Positions 55,930 through 64,000 of a stretch of DNA of 64,000 nt are shown here, piece by piece (position 1 is the first letter of the stretch; every line of letters starts with the position of its first letter). Origin of the DNA: Sindora glabra (Eukaryota > Streptophyta > Magnoliopsida > Fabales > Fabaceae); the NCBI GenBank assembly GCA_020226215.1, contig CM035235.1:73433283-73497282 (forward strand), given 5' to 3'. The position numbers were made by a program, and so were the translations under genes. The notes below the pieces were generated by a model. It did not search any database and was not told the origin of the DNA. It saw only the letters and a list, made by a program, of their open reading frames with translations.

Positions 55930-58900
55930 GCAAAATTCAGAAATAAAATTCCTTAACCATATAGCCTCTCAAGTGGCTTCATAGCAAGCGAGATACTCTA
56001 CTTCCATAGTGAAGGTTGCTAATAGAGATTGTTTGACACTCTTCCACGATATAACTCCTCCTGCAAGCATAAAGATATATCCAGATATTGATTTCTTATC
56101 ATCTGGACAACCGACAAAGTCAGAGTCTGAATAGCCTCTACAAATCAAATCACTGGGCCTTCTATAAGTCAACATATAATTCTTTATACCCTATAGGTAT
56201 CTCATGACTTTCTTGGCTGCTCTCTAGTGCCTTTGACCAGGATTACTTAAGTACCTCCTAAGCACACTAATTGCAAAAGTAATATTTGGGCGTATACACA
56301 CCAAGGCATACATCAGACTACCAACAGTGGAAGCATATGAGACCATATTTATTCTAGATTTCTAATCATCATTTTGAGGACACTGGGCTTTGAAAAATAC
56401 TTCACCCTTTTGAATGGGCGTAACATTATGCGAGCATGAAGTCGTATTAAACCTTTTAAGTACTTTATCTATATATGCCTTTTGAGACAAATCAAGCAAA
56501 CCCCGGGATCTGTCACGATGGATCTTTATGCCAAGCATAAAGGACGCATTGCCAAGATCCTTCATATCAAAATTTTGTGATAGTGCCATTTTTATCTTAT
56601 TCAAAAGATTTATATCATTACTCGCAAGGAGAATGTCATCAACATACAACATAAGGATCATAAAATTACCCGCACTTATCATATAATAGATGCACTAATC
56701 CACTGCATTCTCCTTAAATTCAAGAGAGGACACAATCTCATGACATTTAAGATACCATTGCCTAGATGCTTGTTTCAGGCCATATATCAACTTATTCAAC
56801 TTATACCCTAAGTGCTCATTTCCATTCTCTTAGAAACCATTCAGTTATTTCATATAAATTATCTCTGATAGGTCACTATTAAGGAAGGCAGTCTCTACAT
56901 CCATTTGATGTAGCTCGAGATCAAAATGAACTACCAAAGCCATTATAACTCGAAATGAGTCTTTGGTTAAGACTGGTGAGAAAGCCTCCAATTCTTTCCT
57001 TTTGCGTGTAACCTTTAGCAACTAATTTGGCCTTGTATCTTTCAATCTCACCTTTAGCAGTCTGTTTGGTCTTAAAAATCCATTTACATCCAACTGGTTT
57101 ACATCCTTCAAGTAGTTCCACCAAATCCCATACATTATTCTTGTACATTGAATTTATTTCATCCTCCATGGTATGAATTCATTCTAAGGAATTAGAACTC
57201 GAAATAGCTTCAGAGAAACTAATAGGATCAGTATCATCATTCATATCAAACTCATGCTCTTGCAAATAAACCACATAGCCATTTGAAATTGCCTAACGGC
57301 GAGTTCTCTGTGATCTTCTTAGAGGAACTTCTTCAATTACATTATTTGGTTCATTCACTAGTTGGATTAGTTTAATCACAAGTTATTTTGGATAATTTTG
57401 AATCTCTATATGTGTCGATTCAACGAAAGGCACTATTAGAGGAACAACATTTTGTTTATCAGTCATTTGGGAGACATCACTTTGTTCTTCTCTTACAGAG
57501 ATCTGAGGCAACTTTCTTCCACTATTCGACTCATCCTCAAAGTACACAGCACGATCTAACTCAATAACTATTAATGAATGAGATAGGCAATAAAACCTAC
57601 TTTCTCTTGAACCAATGCAGTAGCTAATAAAATATCTACTGATTGTTCTTGCTTCAAGTTTCTTAGTTTGTTGGTTATAAGGTCTAATTTCAACTTTGCA
57701 GCCCTAAACATAAAAATGTTTCAAGCTTGGCTTCTTTTCATACATCAACTCATATGGAGTCTTTGGTACAGATTTGCTCGAAACTTAGTTCAATATATAA
57801 GCAGCAATTCTTAGAACATCACCCATAAAAATTCTGGTAAAGTGAAATGAGTCAGCATACATCGTACCATCTCCATGAGTGTTTTGTTCCTTCACTCTAC
57901 AATTCCATTCTGATCTGGTGTGCCAGGCATAGTGTAACTAGCTTCTATTCTACACTTTTGTAAATATTTTGCAAAAGGACGAGGATTTCTTCAAGTTTCA
58001 TCATATCTGTCATAAAATTCACTACCTCTATCTGAATGTACACATTTAATTTTCTTGCCCAGCTTTAGTTTAGTTGCAGTCTTAAACCTTTTTAAGGCTT
58101 CCAATGCTCTAAACTTTTCAGAAAAAAGCTCCACCCATCCAAATCTTGAATAGTCATCAATGAAGGTGATAAAATACTCGAAACCTCCTATTGTATTGGG
58201 TGAGATGGGCCCACACACATCAGTATGGATTAACTCCAGAATACCTTCTTTACTGGTCCTCTTCCCTTTTCTAGCTCTAGTTGTTAGTTTTCCTTTAATG
58301 CAATTCACACAGACGTTGAAATCTAAGAAGTCAAGTTTAGATAAAACTCCTTCTTTTATTAATCGTTCCATTCTTTCTCTGGATATGTGGCTTAATCTTC
58401 TATGTCAAAGCATTGATGATGTTTCATTTAATCTTGGTCTCTTATTTTCAACAACTGTATTGATGGAATTTTTAAAAGTATTGTCCAAATCAATTTTATA
58501 TAAACCATTATTCAAAGTACCAGTTCCAACCACATAAGAGTCATAATATAACTTAAAATTATTATTTATAAATAAACATGAATATCCATCTTGGTCTAAA
58601 CAAGTAATAAAAATCAAATTCCTTCTCATGGAAAGTACAAAAACAACAATTTTCAATTCTAAAACATGACCAGTGGACAAATGTAAAGAAATGACTCTTA
58701 TGTGTTCAACTTGTACTTTGTCTCCATTTCCTAGTTTCAAAGTTGTTTCACCCTCACTTGGCCTCCTCATATTTCTCAACGTCTGAGAGCAATTAGTGAT
58801 ATGGATAATGGCACCAGTATCCAGCCACCAAGTGTTAGTAGGAACTTCAACACTATTAGATTCAAAGCAAACTAGAGCCAAAGGGTTACTTTTCTTCTTC

Positions 58901-59718
58901 TTTTCAAGCTGCTTCTTAAATTTGAAGTAGTCTATCCTTTTGTACCCATACTTCTTGCAGAATTTATAATTTCCTTTGAATATGGCTTTCTTAGGCTTAT
59001 ATTATTGCTCCCTCAAATCATTCTTCTTGCTTTCATGATTAAATTTTCCTTTATTGTCCTTCTGGAAGAGCCTATTTGCTTGTCCAGAACTTGAACTATA
59101 AGCAATAAAATTCACCACTTGTATCTTTGTTTTCTTCATATCCTCTTTTGCTTGAGTCACTATGAAAATTATCTCATTAATGGTCTATTCTCCTTTTTGA
59201 GTATTGTAAGATGTTTTCAGCACATCAAATTAAGGAGGAAGCGACTCTAAAGCTCGCTAAATTAAGTAACTATCTCCCAGATTGACATTCATACTCTTCA
59301 ATCAACTATAATAATGAACTAGGTTCATTATATGCTCTCGAACACGACTCACTCCATCATATACAATCTTTTCCAATAGAGACAGATAATGTCCCTTTTT
59401 CAGCTTTATCAAACTTAACATACTTTTCAGCCACTAAATCTAGGAATGCTTTCGCCTTTTGACTATCAAGAATACTCTGCCTTATGACTTTATCCATCGT
59501 GTACTTAAATACTACCAGACAGACTATATTGGAATGAGTCCATTTTTCATATTGTGCCCTTTGAGCAGGAGTTGACTCCTCATTGATTTCTGGTTCCTCT
59601 TTACGTAAAGCGAAATCAAGATTGAAAACCGCCAGATACAGTTTCAAGGATTTCACCCAATCCTCATTATTGGTCTCATTTAAAGTTTTCACAGAGGTCA
59701 ATTGCACAGGAACAGAGG
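55930..59718 (-). pseudogene. copia gag-pol polyprotein, broken by stops and frameshifts
   Basis: Minus strand. Gag begins after a splice-acceptor-like TTTTCTCAG at 59719 and reads SVPVQLTSVKTLNET, open to 59357. A degenerate zinc knuckle (KFCKKYGYKR) is near 58960. Protease has WWLDTGAIIHIT near 58820. Integrase has the HHCC region (HRRLSHISRERMERLIKEG...CVNCIKGK, its leading Trp now a TGA stop near 58405) and then HTDVCGPI, FIDDYSRFGWVELF and HSDRGSEF down to 57991. Reverse transcriptase has WDLVELLEGCKPVGCKWIFKTK (57130 region) and the intact active-site YVDDILLAS (near 56640). RNase H has GYSDSDFVGCPDDKKS near 56110 and ends about 55930. At least ten interruptions separate these blocks. 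It can make no complete polyprotein. Confidence 0.93.
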
Positions 59719-60479
59719 CTGAGAAAAATTATTAAAATTTATGAAATTAATCATAAATTACCAACATAGCATATTTGAACAATAATCATGCTTAATTTTT
59801 TTCAAAATTATGCAACTATTTACAGTATAATGCTATGATACTTAGTACTAATGGGGTATAAGTATTATAACATAATACAAGAACTATATGCTAAATTCCT
59901 AAACCTAACACCAATAGGGTATTTAAATTTTTTAAAAATTAACATATAATTCTAACACTCATGTTATCACCTACTAACTACACTAATCGAACTTTACTGA
60001 TAGGGTAAATTTTTCATTAATATAGTACTTTCCTAATTTTATTATTCCAAAATTAAAAAATTATAATAGTATTTTAATCAACAATATATATACATAAAAT
60101 ATTACAGAAATTTTATGCAATTAACCCACGATAGGTGAGTATAATTACATAAAATTTAAAGGCAAAATATGAGTAATGATAATCTTTGTATAAATTAAAT
60201 AATTAATTACATATTAATGATAAAATTATGAAAATATGCATATAGTATGCAAATCATCTAGAAAAAATTTTGTACAGTATACAATTATACAACGATTACA
60301 TATTAGAAATTTTAGGCTAAAATTCAATTAAATTCATACTCAAAAAATTAAAAAAAAATTAATCAAAAAAATTTTATTTCCAAAAAATTATGAAAAAATT
60401 ACCAAAAAAATCCAGTTTGGAGAGGAAAGCACAACAGTGCTTTTAAAATCCCAAAAAACATTTGGAAAGGCAGCGCATG

Positions 60480-60690
60480 ACTTGCACGTGCTACTGGAAC
60501 GTTTAAGGTTTGATCCAAGTCTGTCAACAGAATTGACTTTCTAGTCGCAGGTGAGATGTACGCGCCAACGCGCGCGTGAAGTGCACGTGCCACACATGCC
60601 CAAACCGCGTGTGAGTTTCACGCACCACACGCGTCAAACTGCACATGAATTGCACGCGCCAAAGCGCGACTGAGCTTTGCCTAGGCATTG
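60480..60690 (-). repeat. CpG-dense minisatellite in the copia leader
   Basis: Repeated GCGTG/CACGC words (TGGCGCGTGCAA, GACGCGTGTGGTGCGTG, ACACGCGGTTTG, GGCGCGTACAT on the minus strand) at irregular 25-40 bp intervals. The surrounding leader is extremely AT-rich, so this island stands out sharply. Confidence 0.8.
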
Positions 60691-61275
60691 TTTCGTCTTC
60701 TTCTGCACCCCAAAAAATTTTTGTTTCTTTCTTGCGTTTTCTTAGCTTTTCCAAGAAAAAAAAATTAGTTTAACCCTAACTTATTTTGAGGTTTTCAATG
60801 CCAAAATTAAATGGGTTCTAATTCTAATTTGATTTGCAACATTATCCAACAATAAATTTCAAAAAATTATTCGTATATCACATATTTAATTTTTTGCTAA
60901 AAAACTTTACAGTTTCTTCTTCATTCAAAATTAGGATTTATTTAAAGCTAATGATTCAAATCAATTTGAGGGCTTCTATTCACTAATATATTTTTAATAT
61001 TTCTATGATTCTAGTTTTTCAGATTTCAACAAAAAAATCCAACAATTTTCAAAAATTTAATTGATCTTTAGGTTACCGAAAACATATTCAAAAATTGTAA
61101 AATTTAATCTCAATTCAAATCAACAACATACTGATTAAAATAAATAATAAACAATATCGCCATAATTTTATTCTGGTGTATTATGGCCAAAAACATACAA
61201 AAGATTCATACTAGGTAAGATATAAATCAGCAAAATGCAATTTGTGCAATTTAACTCATCAATATGGATTTTATG

Positions 61276-61287
61276 GCTCTGATACCA
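61276..61287 (-). other. primer-binding site of the copia element
   Basis: Minus strand reads TGGTATCAGAGC, complementary to the 3' end of initiator methionine tRNA, two bases from the 5' LTR. Confidence 0.95.
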
Positions 61288-61289
61288 AT

Positions 61290-61738
61290 TATTAGAATTT
61301 TAGGATTTACAAAATAATTTAATATTCATACAATCATAAATTCATAAAGAGGAGTAAAAGAATTGCACAAATAAAATAAAGAGTTTTTACAATTACCTAG
61401 CCCTCCTGCTGCATCTATAATGTCAAATAGAGAAATTGGTTGGATCACTACCCACACATCTTCAAGTGAGTCTTAAAGAGAATTATGAATAGCAGACTGC
61501 AATATGATGGGAGACTATAGCTCACCTTATAATGAGATAGATAGGGACCCTAACCCTAATTAAAACCTAATTAGGATTAATTGGCCCATCATAATTAATC
61601 TAGAATAGGATATATGCACATACTTTAGAGTTTTAATATAACACAAAGTCTAGGCATTATTATTATATTAATGACATTGAATTTATATTTAATTTAAATA
61701 TATATTAAAATGTGTTAGTCCACAAAATTTATTTTACA
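61290..61738 (-). repeat. 5' LTR of the copia element
   Basis: 449 bp, homologous to 54806-55254. The mini-exon seen in the other LTR is present at 61397-61418, but its ATG has become ATA (61418-61416); the donor GTAATT is kept. Confidence 0.95.
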
Positions 61739-61877
61739 GTAATTTGCTCTCTGTTGGATCATTATCTCATTTTTGGTTCATTTTCTTCCTTATCTCACTT
61801 TCTCCCTTCTGCAACATGCTTTTCTTATTCCTGCATCTTGTCCTTCACTCCCTCGATCTGAATAATGATCCAAGTCC
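61739..61877. other. DNA between the copia element and dispersed repeat copy 2
   Basis: Starts with the GTAAT target duplication and continues the sequence interrupted at 54805. CT-rich, with no gene seen. Confidence 0.5.
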
Positions 61878-62089
61878 TTCACCGTCTCAAAGTTCATTGA
61901 ACATAGACCATTAACGAACTTTCATCTATGCACATGTCACATTGCTAATTAAATGGCCTCACTTGTTCGTTAGTCCACTATATTGAATTTTTGCTCAGAG
62001 TGTAATTTATGCATTAACACAACTAACAGTGCAGCATTGTACTGAAGGGAACATGGCAATTGGCACAAGCCGTAGGTATTGGTGAGCAA
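61878..62089 (+). repeat. dispersed repeat, copy 2, cut by a copia LTR
   Basis: Collinear with 29799-30010 in the same orientation. Homology stops at AGCAATGAA, where the second copia LTR begins. Copy 1 therefore looks like the uninterrupted version of this site. Confidence 0.8.
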
Positions 62090-62511
62090 TGAAATTAGAA
62101 CATCATAAATATGAAATTAGAATTTACTTACCTGATGGATTTGCAGCCATGATCAAATTCAGGGAAAGCTAATGAATTCTACTCAACTAGATCTTCCTCT
62201 TCGCTCTTCTCTTTGGTGGCGGCTCTTAATGGGTAGAAACCGTGTGTATGAGAAGTGAAGAGGGGACCTAGCCTTAATTCTTATTTATAACCCTAGCAAT
62301 CTTCCCTATAAAAAGATTACTATGTCTTTAGGCCTACACAACCGCCAAACCGCACTAAACTATGTAGATGTGCTAAGCCCATATCTTTAAGATCACAATT
62401 TTAAATGGGCCTTATGCATGTCTCATAATTGGGCTAAATTTTAATCAGTCAGTTTTTATTAAATTAGAAATTATCAATTAATAGCAGCTCACTTTATGGA
62501 AAATTCTAACA
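62090..62511 (-). repeat. 3' LTR of the second copia element
   Basis: 422 bp, plus strand TGAAATTAGAAC...AAATTCTAACA; minus strand starts TGTTAGAATTT as many copia LTRs do. The boundary at 62090 is set by where homology to the dispersed repeat ends. It contains on the minus strand ATG GCT GCA AAT CCA TCA G (62150-62132) followed by a consensus donor GTAAGT (62131-62126). Confidence 0.85.
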
Positions 62512-62527
62512 TTCTCCCACTTGAGCA
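62512..62527 (-). other. polypurine tract of the second copia element
   Basis: Minus strand reads CTCAAGTGGGAGAA directly before the LTR, closely matching the tract of the first copia element. Confidence 0.85.
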
Positions 62528-63132
62528 ATATTAATTGGGTTTTATTAGAGTTTTAACAAAATAGATTTTGAAAACAAGACTCTAGACTGATTGAAAAAAC
62601 TTTTATATGGCCATAATTAAAAATAATTTAGCCCTCTGAGATAACATCATAACAATCCTATCTAATATAGCCAATTAACACTGAATCATAGCGGCCTTTA
62701 TGCCCCTTATTGACATAAGATCAATCTATGGTTACAAGTGCTAGTGACTTTATCGACAATGGATTTTAGTGTGGCTGTGTAGTAAGAAAATAGCATCAAA
62801 TGTGCTATTTTCATTATTAGTCCTCCATGATTTCTCTAAACTTGATGAGAAATCTATTTACTATATGTATGTCTCATTCATATTCTCGATATCATTCAAT
62901 GGTGTCATTCCATAAGACATATTTTCTTGACATCAAAGTCATACTTAAGACAGACACCAGTCTTAAGAAGCAAGATTTCAATATTTATAAGTATATGTTC
63001 AAGTAAGAATATATAATAACATAAATCATTCATTTTATGATGATCATCAATGAAATTAAAATCTTATAAAAAGAGTGTCGTAACATAACAAATTATAACA
63101 TGAGAGTATCAAACACAAGAAATATGCTCCCA

Positions 63133-64000
63133 CTAATAAAATACATCAAAAGACCTTAAGACACCCATACTCTTAACATGTTTGCTAAAAACTACAGGTC
63201 TCAATCCTTTAGTCAGAGGATCAGCAATCATGTTATTTGTATCAATATGCTCTACAGTAATATCACCATTTTTCACAAAATCTCTGACCTTAAGGTACTT
63301 TATTTCCAAATGCTTAGACCCACATGTAGTTTTATTGTTTTTGGAAAATGAAACAGCAGATTTGTTATCATAATAAATTCTTAGTGGATTAGAGATGGAA
63401 TCAATGATGCGAAGACCAGAGATAAGATTCTTTAGCCAAATGGCTTGCGTAGCTACTCTATAACACGCAACAAACTCAGCTTGCATAGTAGAAGAAGCTA
63501 AGAGTATTTGTTTTACACTCTTCCAAGATACAGCTGCTCCAGCTAATGTAAAAATGTATCCTGAAGTGGATTTCATATCATCCTGAGAGCCAGCAAAGTT
63601 AGAATCTGTGTATCCAACAATCTCAAGATTGTCAACTTTTCTATAAACCAGCATGTAATCTTTTGTCTTTTGTAAATACCTTAATACTTTCTTAACAGCA
63701 ACCCAATGATCCATACCAGGGTTAGAAAGATACCTACCAAGAACTCCCATTGCAAATGCAATGTCAGGCCTAGTGCAGACTTATGCATACATAAGACTCC
63801 TCACTGCACTAGAATAAGGTATATTCTTCATAGATTCTATTTCTAAATCATTCTTAGGACATTGACTAAGGCTAAGTTTATCACCTTTTATAATAGGTGC
63901 ATCCTCACCTTTACAATTCTGCATATTAAATCTAGTGAGCACACGATCAATATAAGACCTTTGTGAAAGTCCCAACAAACCTCTAGATCGATCTCTATGA
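63133..64000 (-). pseudogene. copia polyprotein C-terminus (reverse transcriptase end and RNase H)
   Basis: Minus strand, entering from the window edge: GLSQRSYIDRVLTRFNMQNC and IPYSSAVRSLMYA end the reverse transcriptase; after one in-frame stop near 63781 comes CTRPDIAFAMGVLGRYLSNPG, then RNase H with GYTDSNFAGSQDDMKSTSGY (first acid), SSTMQAEFVACY (Glu), YYDNKSAVSFSKN (Asp) and KHLEIKYLKVRDFV (His region), ending at TADPLTKGL-like IADPLTKGLRPVVF and a stop at 63133. Domain order and motifs are standard copia. Only the one stop was seen in this part. The rest lies outside the window. Confidence 0.92.

Larger units (their letters stand above)
59719..61396 (-). other. long copia leader, likely an intron
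   Basis: 1.68 kb separates the donor-like site in the 5' LTR (61396-61395, GTAATT) from the acceptor-like TTTTCTCAG before gag (AG at 59720-59719). It contains no frame related to copia proteins and includes the primer-binding site. Removing it would join a phase-1 mini-exon (ending G) to CCTCTGTTCC, giving Ala-Ser-Val-Pro in frame with gag. Confidence 0.5.
54806..61738 (-). mobile_element. complete Ty1/copia retrotransposon, 6.9 kb
   Basis: Two LTRs (54806-55254 and 61290-61738), a primer-binding site next to the right LTR and a polypurine tract next to the left LTR fix the orientation as minus. A 5-bp target duplication GTAAT flanks it (54801-54805 and 61739-61743). Minus-strand order is gag, protease, integrase, reverse transcriptase, RNase H, which is the copia order. 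LTRs differ at scattered, mostly transition positions, and the coding region has many stops, so the copy is old and inactive. The right LTR begins TA where the left begins TG. Confidence 0.97.
62090..64000 (-). mobile_element. second Ty1/copia retrotransposon, 3' part, continues beyond the window
   Basis: Minus strand: 3' LTR 62090-62511, polypurine tract just inside it, RNase H and the end of reverse transcriptase up to the window edge. LTR sequence and protein differ clearly from the 54806-61738 element, so it is another family. Its coding region is better preserved. Confidence 0.93.

Noticed and set aside
58160..58537. Plus-strand frame of 125 codons
   Set aside because: It is antisense to the copia integrase region.

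Overview
The window is AT-rich nuclear DNA of a flowering plant, most likely a eudicot. It has intron-rich genes with GT-AG introns, a class III HD-Zip gene carrying a miR165/166 site, and plant-type Ty1/copia, PIF/Harbinger and Mutator-like elements. Species and chromosome cannot be told from the sequence.

Only two host genes look intact. The first is an 18-exon PHABULOSA/PHAVOLUTA-type (ATHB-14 clade) transcription factor at 7691-13972 (+). All splice phases fit an 845-residue protein. It has a long leader with two small upstream ORFs, a miR165/166 site created by splicing, and a 157-bp foldback MITE in its last intron. The second is a 3-exon KxDL-motif protein (KXD1 family, 123 residues) at 26540-28839 (+). 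A broken xylanase-inhibitor/basic-7S-globulin-like gene lies at 50494-51125.

Most of the rest is mobile DNA. From left to right: a decayed short LTR element (about 2270-4145); a degenerate Harbinger gene pair (18429-21392, minus); a large, well-preserved PIF/Harbinger element with 17-bp perfect terminal inverted repeats (32371-42792); an old Mutator-like relic (about 31945-46890) into whose plant-mobile-domain gene that Harbinger inserted; a 292-bp AT-rich tandem repeat (48230-49330); a complete Ty1/copia element with LTRs, PBS, PPT and target duplication (54806-61738, minus); and the 3' end of a second copia family (62090-64000, minus).

The most unusual object is the 10.4-kb Harbinger. Besides the usual transposase and Myb-like genes (minus strand), it carries on the plus strand a 9-exon gene for a protein with an N-terminal mobile-domain-like region, a coiled coil and a C-terminal Ulp1/C48 protease-like domain. 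A short hairpin motif (GTTRCTGTTTT, about 5 nt, AAAACAGYAAC) recurs in most introns of that gene and in two separate tandem arrays with nearly the same 156-158 bp period. A second unusual pattern is in the two copia families. Each has, inside its LTR, an ATG followed by about six codons and a splice donor in the same phase. In the complete element this exon can be joined to gag across a 1.7-kb intron that contains the primer-binding site.
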